NCBI GenBank assembly: GCA_018267095.1
Contig: JAFDZC010000011.1
Location: 62,001 to 126,000 of the forward strand
Length of the DNA: 64,000 nt
Origin: Bacteroidota bacterium
GTDB lineage: Bacteria; Bacteroidota; Bacteroidia; Flavobacteriales; Flavobacteriaceae
Reading direction: 5' to 3'
Part shown: positions 19,415 to 26,981 of the stretch, one piece after another
Layout: each line of letters starts with the position of its first letter
How positions within the stretch are numbered: the first letter of the stretch is position 1
Notes under the pieces: model-generated
What the model saw: only the letters and a program-made list of their open reading frames with translations
Database searches by the model: none
Told to the model about the DNA's origin: nothing
Program-made: the position numbers and the translations under genes

Positions 19415-19660
19415 CTAAAGGTTGGCTCGGTATTGATTGCGCCTCTGGTACAAATGGGCAACTGTATCATTAACATCTCTGAGCAAGGGCGTCAAAGTGA
19501 CGATTCTTCCCTGCAAGTCGCGCGTGAATTGCTTCTTACAGGTTTTGCATTGATATTCTTCAAAATGCAAAGTCACTTTTCTGTGTAATCTGAGTCGGTG
19601 GCCAAACCAGTTGCAATAAAGGCTGCTGTCGCTCCGCGTGTTTTGGTGATCGGGGTGCAT
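19415..19660 (-). CDS. Small zinc-ribbon-like protein
   Basis: An 81-residue protein with one Cys at residue 16 (CNWFGHRLRLHRKVTLH) and a CKTC knuckle (YQCKTCKKQFTRDLQGRIVTLTP), suggesting a metal-binding ribbon with His ligands. The pattern C-x-F/W-GH, then CxxC-K, then LTP-x-x-R-x-x-N resembles a short uncharacterised protein I associate with flavobacterial genomes; I cannot confirm this without a search. It stands alone, between the repeat element and a 216-base gap, with its own downstream hairpin. Confidence 0.65.
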   Translation of the reverse strand: MHPDHQNTRSDSSLYCNWFGHRLRLHRKVTLHFEEYQCKTCKKQFTRDLQGRIVTLTPLLRDVNDTVAHLYQRRNQYRANL

Positions 19661-19819
19661 AGTATCAGTGTTTTAAAATGGGTTAAGTTTTTAAAATAGC
19701 TGTAGTAGTCGTGGGGCAACACGAATCTAAAACAGTACAAAGGAACAATACCCTAATTGATTTTCAACGATTTAGATGTTAAAATTTTAGATAGCGCGTG
19801 AATAAAGACTTTTCAGCAT

Positions 19820-19857
19820 AAAAAAATGCGCTCATTGAAGCAACAAGCGCATTTTTG
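19820..19857 (-). terminator. Terminator of the lipoprotein gene
   Basis: AAAAATGCGC pairs perfectly with GCGCATTTTT over a 15-base loop. On the minus strand the hairpin ends in a T run and begins 20 bases after the lipoprotein stop codon. Confidence 0.85.
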
Positions 19858-19876
19858 GGTGGGAAATATAAACGAG

Positions 19877-21061
19877 TTATTGGGTTATTTTGTGGTGACG
19901 GATGATGTCTTTGAGCTTGGCTTTTAAATCTTCGCCGCAGTCGTACACCATCTGTTCGTTGCTCGGGAACGGCACTTCGCGGCGGTCAAAATTGGGCAGA
20001 TAATCTTGATCACAAGCGCGTTTGTCGCCTTTGTATCGAGCAAAAACATATTGAAATACAAATTCACTCGTTAGCGGATAAGTTTGCAACAACTGCTTGT
20101 TTTTTAAATCGGTATAATCAATTTTGGCGGTGACTTGAACCGATTTGGTTTGCGTTGATTCATAAACATAAGCGCGAATGGTTTTCATGTTGTCTACATA
20201 AATCGGTCGCCCAAGGCTGTCTTTGACTTCTCGACCGCGATTGTCGAGCAACTTTTTCACGCCGTCTTTGATTTGTTTTTCTTTGATGATTTCTCTTTCA
20301 GTAATGCGCTCGGGCGAAATGTTGATTTGTCTAAAATCAATTGAAACGCCATAAACATAGTCAAAGCCTTTTTGTTTGTTGCTGTGAAAAGTCATCCATT
20401 TGTCGTTCAGTCCCAAAGTACTGAAGTCGAGCAAATCGTCTTGCAATCTTTTCGGAATCACCATTTGCGTTTGATTGGCCGTGCTGACCAACACAAAGTC
20501 GGTGCCTTTGAACTGCGCGTCTTTGATGAGTTTGGTCACATCTTTGTAGCCCGGATTGATCTGATTCAAGTAAACCAAATCGTCATAAGCACGACGGCAA
20601 GCCATTTTATCACCATTCATCAGCGCGGCTACCGAAGTAAGATATAAGTGTTTGGACAGCGCGTTTTTACTGCTGATGATTTGTTCTGTATAATCTTCAA
20701 AAGCAAATTTAGCTTCGCGATTTTCCTTGAGCACCCGCAAGGGTAACAGCGGACGAATCAACTCTTGACGGTCGTTGAGCTGTTTATACGTATTGTATAC
20801 CGCCTCTAAATTCGCCGGATTCGCATCGGCAAACCAAGCGGCAATGTTGCGTTGGTCACGTTCTTTGGCTTTGGCAAAAGCTTCTTCGAGCAGCAAAACA
20901 TAGTCTTGTTTTCCTTTGGCGTTTTTGTTTGCGCGCAACTTGTCAACGGCCGTGTATATGGCATCGTCGTAATTTCCGGTCGCTACGGCCTCGCGGGTTT
21001 GTTTGACTCCGCAGGCGGTGAATACTAGGGCTGATATAAATAATAGGAATCTTATTTTCAT
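19877..21061 (-). CDS. Lipoprotein of unknown function
   Basis: A 394-residue protein with a lipoprotein signal peptide: MKIRFLLFISALVFTAC, where the Cys at residue 17 would be lipidated. The N-terminal half is helical and resembles tetratricopeptide-like repeats (GNYDDAIYTAVDKLRANKN...). The C-terminal half is mixed and holds four later Cys-containing motifs, including KRACDQDYLPNF and YDCGEDLKAKLKD. I do not recognise a family with a known function. It is transcribed alone between a dispersed repeat upstream and a terminator downstream. Confidence 0.75.
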   Translation of the reverse strand: MKIRFLLFISALVFTACGVKQTREAVATGNYDDAIYTAVDKLRANKNAKGKQDYVLLLEEAFAKAKERDQRNIAAWFADANPANLEAVYNTYKQLNDRQELIRPLLPLRVLKENREAKFAFEDYTEQIISSKNALSKHLYLTSVAALMNGDKMACRRAYDDLVYLNQINPGYKDVTKLIKDAQFKGTDFVLVSTANQTQMVIPKRLQDDLLDFSTLGLNDKWMTFHSNKQKGFDYVYGVSIDFRQINISPERITEREIIKEKQIKDGVKKLLDNRGREVKDSLGRPIYVDNMKTIRAYVYESTQTKSVQVTAKIDYTDLKNKQLLQTYPLTSEFVFQYVFARYKGDKRACDQDYLPNFDRREVPFPSNEQMVYDCGEDLKAKLKDIIRHHKITQ

Positions 21062-21070
21062 ATTTTTTTA

Positions 21071-21148
21071 GAAGCTCATCTTGCTATCCGCTGTAGCTTG
21101 CACACCGAACCCCGGTGCACAAGGCTGTCGCTGCTATCAAGGCTAGGG
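21071..21148 (-). repeat. Flavobacterial intergenic repeat with central hairpin
   Basis: Read on the minus strand it starts CTAGCCTTGATAGCAGCGACAGCC and ends ACAGCGGATAGCAAGATGAGCTTC. Its centre folds as TTGTGCACCG/CGGTGTGCAA (with G-T wobbles) around GGGTT. The flanks match, from memory, a repeat seen between genes in many Flavobacterium genomes (TAGCCC-GATAG-AGCGG...TAGCGGATAGC-GGA...AGCTTC). It lies between fahA and the lipoprotein gene and encodes nothing. Confidence 0.65.
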
Positions 21149-21164
21149 CATGAGTGAATATAGA

Positions 21165-22448
21165 TTATTTGCGTACAAAAGGCGGCAATAGTTTGCTTGA
21201 AACTTCACCAAAACCAATGCGTACTTCATTGTTTTTACAGTAACCTTTCATGATGACCGTATCGTTGTCATTGATGAATTTTCGCTCGGTTCCGTCTTGC
21301 ATTTTGATGGGGTTTTTACCGTTCCACGTGAGCTCGAGCATTGAACCGTAGCTGTCCGGCGTTGGCCCGGAAATGGTTCCCGAACCCATCATATCACCTG
21401 AATTCACCCTACAACCATTTGAGGTATGATGTGCGAGTTGCTGACTCATCGACCAATACATATATTTAAAGTTGGATTGTGAAACCACCGTTGGTGCAAC
21501 ATTCTCAGGCGCAATCGAAACTTCTAGGTGAATATCATAAGCGTGTTTCCCTTTTTGTTGCAAATAGGGCAGTGGGTTCGGATCTTGTTTCGGGCCTTTG
21601 GTTCTAAAAGGTTCCAAAGCATCCATGGTGACAATCCACGGCGAAATTGAACTCGCAAAGTTTTTGGCCAAAAATGGTCCCAGCGGAACATATTCCCATT
21701 TCTGAATATCACGCGCGCTCCAATCGTTGAGCAGCACCATTCCAAAAATATAATCTTCGGCTTCATGCACCGGAATGTTCTCGCCCATAATGTTGGCATC
21801 GGTGGTGATGAAAGCCATTTCTAATTCAAAATCAATCGAACGTGAAGGTCCAAAAACCGGAGTAGACTCGCCATTGGGCAAAGTTTGTCCCATCGGTCGG
21901 TGCACCGGAATGCCCGAAGGCACAATCGTTGAACTTCTACCGTGATAACCCACCGGAATATGCAACCAGTTGGGCAGCAAAGCATTCGCCGGATCGCGAA
22001 ACATCATGCCTACGTTGGTTGCGTGTTCTTTACTCGAATAAAAATCGGTATAATCGCCAATCAACACCGGAAGCTGCATCTCGACTTCATTCACCGGACA
22101 AACCACGACTTCTCTGTGCGCTTTATTATCGCGTAATTTGGGGTTTTCTTCATCAAAAATTTGGACGATGCGGTCGCGTACCAAGCGCCAAGTTTTTTTT
22201 CCGTCTGAAATAAAATCGTTCAAAGTATCTTGCATGAACATATCGTCGGTAAGTTCGATGCCTTCAAAATAACCCAATTGCTGCAGAGCACCCAAGTCAA
22301 TGGCATGATCGCCAATGCGCGAACCAATGGTAATCACGTCGTCTTTGGTTATAAAAACACCAAAAGGTATATTTTGTATTGGGAAATCTGAGTTTTCAGG
22401 AACTGAGAGCCATGATTTTCTCTTAGGATTGTTTGCGAATGTGGGCAT
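21165..22448 (-). CDS. fahA: Fumarylacetoacetase
   Basis: A 427-residue enzyme that hydrolyses fumarylacetoacetate to fumarate and acetoacetate, the last step of tyrosine and phenylalanine degradation. Recognisable parts are the N-terminal SH3-like domain (FPIQNIPFGVFITKDD), the catalytic-site stretch DYTDFYSSKEHATNVG, and metal ligands in FELEMAFITT, LLNDWSARDIQKWEYVPLGPFLAKNF, and the C-terminal SGDMMGSGTISGP. The length is normal. A strong promoter lies 35 bases upstream. No other tyrosine degradation gene is in the window. Confidence 0.96.
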   Translation of the reverse strand: MPTFANNPKRKSWLSVPENSDFPIQNIPFGVFITKDDVITIGSRIGDHAIDLGALQQLGYFEGIELTDDMFMQDTLNDFISDGKKTWRLVRDRIVQIFDEENPKLRDNKAHREVVVCPVNEVEMQLPVLIGDYTDFYSSKEHATNVGMMFRDPANALLPNWLHIPVGYHGRSSTIVPSGIPVHRPMGQTLPNGESTPVFGPSRSIDFELEMAFITTDANIMGENIPVHEAEDYIFGMVLLNDWSARDIQKWEYVPLGPFLAKNFASSISPWIVTMDALEPFRTKGPKQDPNPLPYLQQKGKHAYDIHLEVSIAPENVAPTVVSQSNFKYMYWSMSQQLAHHTSNGCRVNSGDMMGSGTISGPTPDSYGSMLELTWNGKNPIKMQDGTERKFINDNDTVIMKGYCKNNEVRIGFGEVSSKLLPPFVRK

Positions 22449-22482
22449 GTGCGTGTTGATTTGTTGTTGAAAATTCTGCTAC

Positions 22483-22512
22483 CAAATATATTATTATATG
22501 TCAATTTAACAA
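22483..22512 (-). promoter_or_regulatory. Promoter for fahA
   Basis: On the minus strand TTG (22510-22512), a 19-base spacer and TATATTTG (22483-22490) match the Bacteroidetes consensus. The predicted transcript would start about 28 bases before the fahA ATG. Confidence 0.7.
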
Positions 22513-22523
22513 ACCGAATTGAT

Positions 22524-22531
22524 TAATTTTG
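22524..22531 (+). promoter_or_regulatory. Possible -7 box for glyA
   Basis: TAATTTTG fits TAnnTTTG and lies 24 bases before the glyA ATG, back to back with the fahA promoter. No TTG is seen at 17-23 bases upstream. Confidence 0.4.
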
Positions 22532-22555
22532 CTCAGTTTTTAACAAATAAACATT

Positions 22556-23830
22556 ATGCAACACGATCAGCAAATTTTCGACCTTATTTTAGAAGAACAA
22601 GACAGACAAATTCACGGTATTGAACTCATTGCCTCTGAGAACTTTGTGAGCGACCAAGTCATGGAAGCGGCCGGTTCTTGTTTGACCAACAAATATGCAG
22701 AAGGTTATCCGGGCAGACGTTATTACGGCGGTTGCGAAGTGGTAGATGTGGTAGAGCAAATTGCTATTGATCGCGCCAAAGCTTTGTTCGGAGCTGAATA
22801 TGTCAACGTTCAACCGCATTCAGGTTCGCAAGCCAATACGGCGGTATATGCCGCTTGTTTGCAACCCGGAGATAAAATTCTAGGTTTTGACCTATCACAT
22901 GGTGGGCATTTAACGCATGGTTCTCCGGTAAACTTTTCAGGGCGTTTATACAGCCCGGTTTTTTACGGGGTTGAAAAAGAAACCGGTCAATTCAATTACG
23001 ATAAAATTCAAGAAATTGCCGAGCGCGAAAAGCCAAAAATGATTATTGCCGGAGCTTCGGCCTATACCCGCGATATGGATTTTGCTCGCTTCAGACAAAT
23101 TGCCGACAGCGTGGGCGCTTTGTTATTGGCTGATATTTCGCATCCGGCCGGATTGATAGCCAAAGGACTCATGAATGATCCCATTCCGCATTGTCATATT
23201 GTAACGACTACCACGCACAAAACCTTGCGCGGGCCTCGTGGTGGGATGATTATGATGGGCAAAGATTTCGAAAATCCGTGGGGCTACACCACTCCGAAAG
23301 GTGAAGTTAAAATGATGTCTAACTTACTCGACATGGCGGTGTTTCCGGGTAATCAAGGCGGACCACTGATGCACATCATCGCAGCGAAAGCGGTGGCTTT
23401 TGGCGAGTGTTTGTCAGATGAGTTCTTCAGATATTCAATGCAAGTACAAAAAAATGCCAAAGCGATGGCGGCGGCATTTGTGAAACGCGGATATGATTTG
23501 ATTTCCGGCGGAACCGACAACCATATGATGCTCATTGACTTGCGCAACAAAGGCATTACCGGTAAAGAAGCTGAGAACGCTTTGGTTCGTGCCGAGATTA
23601 CGGTAAATAAGAATATGGTTCCGTTTGATGATAAATCTCCGTTTGTCACTTCAGGCATCAGAGTCGGAACACCGGCGATTACTACGCGTGGATTGGTTGA
23701 AGCTGATATGGAAACCGTAGTTGATTTGATTGATCGCGTTTTGATGAACATCAACAACGAAGAAATCATCGAGCAAATTGCTGATGAAGTTAACGAAATG
23801 ATGAGCGAACGACCGATGTTTGTTTTCTAG
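22556..23830 (+). CDS. glyA: Serine hydroxymethyltransferase
   Basis: A 424-residue PLP enzyme converting serine and tetrahydrofolate to glycine and methylene-tetrahydrofolate. The motifs are clear: [20 protein letters not shown] near the start, [34 protein letters not shown], and the PLP lysine in [19 protein letters not shown]. The length is in the normal range. A rho-independent terminator follows. The divergent neighbour is fahA. Confidence 0.98.
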   Translation: MQHDQQIFDLILEEQDRQIHGIELIASENFVSDQVMEAAGSCLTNKYAEGYPGRRYYGGCEVVDVVEQIAIDRAKALFGAEYVNVQPHSGSQANTAVYAACLQPGDKILGFDLSHGGHLTHGSPVNFSGRLYSPVFYGVEKETGQFNYDKIQEIAEREKPKMIIAGASAYTRDMDFARFRQIADSVGALLLADISHPAGLIAKGLMNDPIPHCHIVTTTTHKTLRGPRGGMIMMGKDFENPWGYTTPKGEVKMMSNLLDMAVFPGNQGGPLMHIIAAKAVAFGECLSDEFFRYSMQVQKNAKAMAAAFVKRGYDLISGGTDNHMMLIDLRNKGITGKEAENALVRAEITVNKNMVPFDDKSPFVTSGIRVGTPAITTRGLVEADMETVVDLIDRVLMNINNEEIIEQIADEVNEMMSERPMFVF

Positions 23831-23850
23831 GAAGATATTTTGAAATAAGA

Positions 23851-23879
23851 AAAGGCTGTCTGAAAAGGCGGCTTTTTTT
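23851..23879 (+). terminator. Terminator of glyA
   Basis: AAAGGCTGTC pairs with GGCGGCTTT (with two G-T wobbles) over a 6-base loop and runs into a stretch of T, 20 bases after the glyA stop. Confidence 0.75.
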
Positions 23880-23926
23880 GTTTATATTTTAAGCTGATAA
23901 ACTCATTTCGCACAGATTTTTTATTG

Positions 23927-23934
23927 TATTTTTG
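23927..23934 (+). promoter_or_regulatory. -7 box for miaE
   Basis: TATTTTTG fits TAnnTTTG and ends 18 bases before the ATG at 23953. It overlaps an upstream non-ATG start, which argues for the ATG. Confidence 0.5.
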
Positions 23935-23952
23935 AGTTTCAAAACCACATTT

Positions 23953-24546
23953 ATGTCTACTTTCAGATTGCAATTGCCAACCGATCCACGTTGGGTAAAC
24001 ATAGTCGAAGAAAACATCGAAGAAATCTTAACCGATCACGCTTGGTGCGAACAAAAGGCTGCTTCAAACGCGATTACAATCGTTACAATTAATTCTGATT
24101 ATCAAGATTTGGTAACTGATATGTTGGCTTTAGCCAAAGAAGAAATTGAACATTTTGAACGTGTGCATGACATCATCAAAAAACGAGGACTTACTTTGGG
24201 TCGCGAACGCAAAGACGAATACGTAAACGAACTTGCTCAATACATGCGCAGCAGCAATAACGGAAGTAGAGTATCGGGTTTTGTAGAACGAATGCTGTTT
24301 TCAGCCATGATTGAAGCCCGAAGCTGCGAACGATTTAAAGTGCTCTCTGAAAACATCAAAGATCCTGAATTGGCCGAATTTTACAGAGAACTCATGGAAA
24401 GCGAAGCCGGACATTATACCACTTTTATTGGCTATGCCCGCAAATACGGACAAGGCATCGATGTTGAAAAACGTTGGCGCGAATGGCTTGATTTTGAAGC
24501 CTCTGTTATTGCTCGCTATGGTAAACGCGAAACGGTTCATGGCTAA
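23953..24546 (+). CDS. miaE: tRNA 2-methylthio-N6-isopentenyladenosine hydroxylase MiaE
   Basis: A 197-residue non-heme diiron enzyme that hydroxylates ms2i6A-37 in tRNAs. The ferritin-like four-helix fold shows carboxylate and histidine ligand sets: EEIEHFERVHDIIKKRGL in one helix pair and MIEARSCERFK, then ESEAGHYTTFIGYAR, in the other. The opening MSTFRLQLPTDPRWV supports the ATG at 23953. miaE acts downstream of MiaA and MiaB, neither of which is in the window. It is transcribed alone or with the following GNAT gene, 46 bases away. Confidence 0.93.
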   Translation: MSTFRLQLPTDPRWVNIVEENIEEILTDHAWCEQKAASNAITIVTINSDYQDLVTDMLALAKEEIEHFERVHDIIKKRGLTLGRERKDEYVNELAQYMRSSNNGSRVSGFVERMLFSAMIEARSCERFKVLSENIKDPELAEFYRELMESEAGHYTTFIGYARKYGQGIDVEKRWREWLDFEASVIARYGKRETVHG

Positions 24547-24592
24547 GCATTTCAATATTAATATCATACAAGCCACTTAAATTTTTTATCAT

Positions 24593-25087
24593 ATGCTCAC
24601 CACCACACAAGCTACCGCGCAGGACATTCCAATTATTCAATATTTGGCGCATGAAACTTGGCCCAGCACTTATCAAACTATTTTGATGTTGGCTCAAGTT
24701 AGGTATATGCTCGATTTATTTTACTCAGAACAAGCACTGCAAAAGAATTTTGAAGAAGGGCATGAGTTTTTGCTCATTCATCACAATCAAAAGGCTATTG
24801 GTTTTGCTGGCTATCAGCACAATTTTCCTGAAACCGGTCAAACCAAACTACATAAGTTATATGTTTTGCCCAATGCACAAGGTTTGGGAGCCGGACAGCA
24901 ATTGCTCAATGAAGTTTTAGAGAATGCCAAGTCTGCTGGATCAAAATCATTGACACTTAATGTAAATCGATTCAATAAAGCCTATACATTCTACCGCAAA
25001 AACAAATTTGACGTGCTCCAAGAAATTGACATTCCTATTGGGCAAGGCTATTTGATGCAGGATTATATTCTTGAAAAAAGACTCTGA
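24593..25087 (+). CDS. GNAT family N-acetyltransferase
   Basis: A 164-residue acetyltransferase of the GNAT fold. The acetyl-CoA binding motif A is LHKLYVLPNAQGLGAGQQLLNEVLENAKS (about residues 88-116), preceded by the strand KAIGFAGYQHNF and followed by motif B SLTLNVNRFNKAYTFYRKNKFDV. The substrate is unknown; small-molecule amines or protein N-termini are both possible. Its stop codon directly abuts the stop codon of the convergent HNH gene, with no base between them. Confidence 0.87.
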   Translation: MLTTTQATAQDIPIIQYLAHETWPSTYQTILMLAQVRYMLDLFYSEQALQKNFEEGHEFLLIHHNQKAIGFAGYQHNFPETGQTKLHKLYVLPNAQGLGAGQQLLNEVLENAKSAGSKSLTLNVNRFNKAYTFYRKNKFDVLQEIDIPIGQGYLMQDYILEKRL

Positions 25088-25678
25088 TTACACTTTGATG
25101 TGTCCCCAGTTTTCGCCGCGCTCTATACGTTTTAAATGCGTTTGACTGATGCCGAATTGTTTGGCAATCATTTTTCCGCGGGTTTTTCCTTTGGGGTTTT
25201 TGAGCATTTTTTTGATCAACATAACTTGGGTTGAAGTTAGTTTGGCGCCGTCGGATTTAATCTTTGATTCAACAGTTTTGCGTCTTCCTTCAATAACATT
25301 TGGATTGCTATTGTAGTGATTCATTTTTTCTTCATAAGTAGCCCAACGTAAGTTTCTCACATCATCGTTGTCTCGAACATGATCTAAATGCAGAACGTAA
25401 AGTTGATCTTCAGATGTTTTGGGGATAAAATACTCGGCAACCAATCTGTAAACAAAAAAAGACTCGGTTTTGAATTTTAATTTGGCACGTTCTTCTGGGG
25501 TTCTTCGGCGTTTAAAAACCCGATAGCCATCAGAGGTGGTTCCTTTGATGATTTCACCGTCTTCAAATGATTCTGTGAAACTCATCAGTCTTCCGCGGTT
25601 TGAAACGGCATAACGCTTTTTCATTGGGAATTTAAGTTCAATTTCTTTGAACTCTTCGTTTGGTAATAGTCTGAACAT
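25088..25678 (-). CDS. Free-standing NUMOD4-HNH-HTH protein (homing-endonuclease-like)
   Basis: A 196-residue protein with the domain order of phage homing endonucleases. An NUMOD4-like start comes first (FKEIELKFPMKKRYAVSNRGRLMSF), then an HNH core (YRLVAEYFIP...YVLHLDHVRDNDDVRNLRWATYEEKMNHYN), then a C-terminal helix-turn-helix (LTSTQVMLIKKMLKNP...IAKQFGISQTHLKRIERGENW). The HNH His and the later Asn and His are present, so nuclease activity is plausible, but no intron, intein or phage gene surrounds it. From memory, similar single-copy genes occur across flavobacteria, which would fit a domesticated DNA-binding role. Its transcript would carry a leader of about 100 bases with an inverted repeat. 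Confidence 0.82.
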   Translation of the reverse strand: MFRLLPNEEFKEIELKFPMKKRYAVSNRGRLMSFTESFEDGEIIKGTTSDGYRVFKRRRTPEERAKLKFKTESFFVYRLVAEYFIPKTSEDQLYVLHLDHVRDNDDVRNLRWATYEEKMNHYNSNPNVIEGRRKTVESKIKSDGAKLTSTQVMLIKKMLKNPKGKTRGKMIAKQFGISQTHLKRIERGENWGHIKV

Positions 25679-25710
25679 CTCTAAAAATAAAAAATTAAAA
25701 CAAGGTGGTG

Positions 25711-25773
25711 GGTTTTCAATTAAAAGGCTTAGAGAAGCAATCGAAGTCAGTTGGGGCGTGAACTTTGAAAACC
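25711..25773 (-). other. Inverted repeat in the leader of the HNH gene
   Basis: GGTTTTCAA (25711-25719) and TTGAAAACC (25765-25773) are exact 9-base complements, separated by 45 bases, between the predicted promoter and the ATG. They could close a stem in the 5' leader. Whether it is an RNA element or a DNA operator cannot be told from sequence alone. Confidence 0.45.
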
Positions 25774-25784
25774 TGTTTCGGGTT

Positions 25785-25792
25785 CAAATGTA
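25785..25792 (-). promoter_or_regulatory. Possible -7 box of the HNH gene
   Basis: On the minus strand TACATTTG fits TAnnTTTG. It lies 107 bases before the ATG, implying a leader of about 100 bases. No clear TTG is found upstream at the expected spacing. Confidence 0.4.
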
Positions 25793-25842
25793 AAAAAAAC
25801 CAGTAAATAAGAACGCTTTGTTATCTTTTTTTAAAGAAATGT

Positions 25843-26418
25843 TTAGCAATCAACAATGATAATGTCATATTTTTCCAACAATCCTCTAGCATTTGGAAGA
25901 CTAAATTGAGCACCTTTAAGTTTCGTTTTTTCAGGATTGATGCTATAATTTCGGCTAGTTCTAAAATCAGAATGATAAAGTTTGGCCTGTTCAAATTCGG
26001 CTTTATACAAATCACAATCATCAAAAACGGCCTTGGATAAATCGGTTTGCATAAAATCTACCGAGATTAAACTGCATTTTTCGAAATGAGTTTCTTTGAG
26101 TTGCAAGGCGTAAAATTTAGAGAAATCAAGTCTGCAATGAATGAAGCGAATTTCAAAAATGAGTTTATCACTCATAGCAAAATTTACATCAATCATAGAA
26201 CATTCATGAAATTCAACAGTGCGCCAAGCTGTGTGGTTAATTTTGGCCTGGTCAAAATGACAATTTTTAAAAATACAATCCACAAAAGTAATTCCGATAA
26301 AGTTGGCTTCTGAGAACCGGCAATTCTGAAAAATACATTTTTCAAATTCTTTGAGGTTGAGCCAGTCACTGTCAAAGTTTTGGTTGGTGAATTCTTGCTG
26401 AAAAAGGTATTGCGTCAT
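25843..26418 (-). CDS. Pentapeptide-repeat protein (Qnr/McbG-like)
   Basis: A 191-residue protein built almost wholly of A(D/N)LxX-type pentapeptides: FEKCIFQNCRFSEANFIGITF, DCIFKNCHFDQAKINH, then after a short break HFEKCSLISVDFMQTDLSKAVFDDCDLYKAEF. These form a right-handed quadrilateral beta-helix. The length and the frequent Cys resemble chromosomal Qnr-like proteins that mimic DNA and protect gyrase, but many pentapeptide proteins have other roles, so resistance should not be assumed. It is transcribed alone; the 400 bases upstream hold repeats and no gene. Confidence 0.82.
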   Translation of the reverse strand: MTQYLFQQEFTNQNFDSDWLNLKEFEKCIFQNCRFSEANFIGITFVDCIFKNCHFDQAKINHTAWRTVEFHECSMIDVNFAMSDKLIFEIRFIHCRLDFSKFYALQLKETHFEKCSLISVDFMQTDLSKAVFDDCDLYKAEFEQAKLYHSDFRTSRNYSINPEKTKLKGAQFSLPNARGLLEKYDIIIVDC

Positions 26419-26575
26419 TGATTTTTTTCGTTGTTGAAAGATAGGGATTTAGTTTGATTGGAGAATTTTCTTGGTGATTGGTTGTTTTGATTTCAAAATT
26501 TATTTGAATTGAAATTTATAAATTATTAATCGTTTTGGATTACGAGATAGTTGTTTCTGGATTTAATATTTATTC

Positions 26576-26744
26576 GGATTATGCTTCGCAAATCCTCATT
26601 TTTTTGAAGGTTTTGAGTTCGTTGCGTGATCTTGTTGAATAACAGGATTGTGCTGCGCACATCCTGCAAAGCTTGAACAACAGTATATTCAATTTATCAT
26701 TTATTATAAATTACAGGATTGTGCTGCGCACATCCTGCAAAGCT
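26576..26744. repeat. Three palindromic repeat units (two identical)
   Basis: A 32-base unit occurs twice without change (26642-26673 and 26713-26744, starts 71 bases apart). Its first part, AGGATTGTGCTGCGCACATCCT, folds as AGGAT/ATCCT plus GTGC/GCAC with one bulged T and a TGC loop. A diverged third copy, GGATTATGCTTCGCAAATCC, lies at 26576-26595. The gap between the pentapeptide gene and tRNA-Arg (26419-26822) otherwise holds only a terminator. The units look like REP-type palindromes. Confidence 0.8.
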
Positions 26745-26768
26745 CCGCTTTTAAAATCCTCTAAAAAC

Positions 26769-26801
26769 AAAAAAACGCTCAAGTGAACTTGGCGTTTTTT
26801 T
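26769..26801 (-). terminator. Terminator of tRNA-Arg
   Basis: AACGCTCAAGT pairs with ACTTGGCGTT (one bulge) around GA, with seven T on the right and an A run on the left. Read on the minus strand it follows the tRNA 3' end by about 20 bases. Confidence 0.8.
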
Positions 26802-26822
26802 GATGTTTAGAGTATTTATTCG

Positions 26823-26896
26823 TGACCTCGACAGGATTCAAACCTGTAACCTTCTGAGCCGTAATCAGATGCGCTATTCAGTTGCGCCACGAGGCC
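26823..26896 (-). tRNA. tRNA-Arg (anticodon ACG)
   Basis: On the minus strand the acceptor arm GGCCTCG pairs with CGAGGTC (one G-T). The anticodon stem TCTGA/TCAGA encloses TTACGGC, giving anticodon ACG. The T arm is ACAGG-TTTGAAT-CCTGT. ACG is normally edited to ICG by TadA and reads CGU, CGC and CGA codons. The CCA end is not encoded. Confidence 0.97.
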
Positions 26897-26909
26897 GATT
26901 TTGTGGCTG

Positions 26910-26939
26910 CAAATATAGGTATTAATAACTATTATGCAA
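26910..26939 (-). promoter_or_regulatory. Promoter for tRNA-Arg
   Basis: TTG (26937-26939), 19 bases, then TATATTTG (26910-26917) on the minus strand: identical elements and spacing to the tRNA-Val promoter. It lies 14 bases from the tRNA 5' end, again the same distance. Confidence 0.75.
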
Positions 26940-26981
26940 ATCAATTTTTAAAAAAGATCAAGTGTTTTTAGTCTAAATTTC

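Noticed and set aside
25088-25678. Prophage or intron remnant around the HNH gene
   Set aside because: No phage, integrase, intron or intein sequence flanks it; neighbours are normal chromosomal genes.
25843-26418. Calling the pentapeptide protein a quinolone-resistance gene
   Set aside because: Pentapeptide repeats have many roles; sequence alone does not support a resistance claim.
26576-26744. CRISPR array
   Set aside because: Only two identical units plus one degenerate one, unequal gaps, each unit is a self-palindrome, and no cas gene is near.
26419-26822. Possible gene in the 400-base gap between the pentapeptide gene and tRNA-Arg
   Set aside because: All frames are short and interrupted; only palindromic repeats and a terminator are supported.
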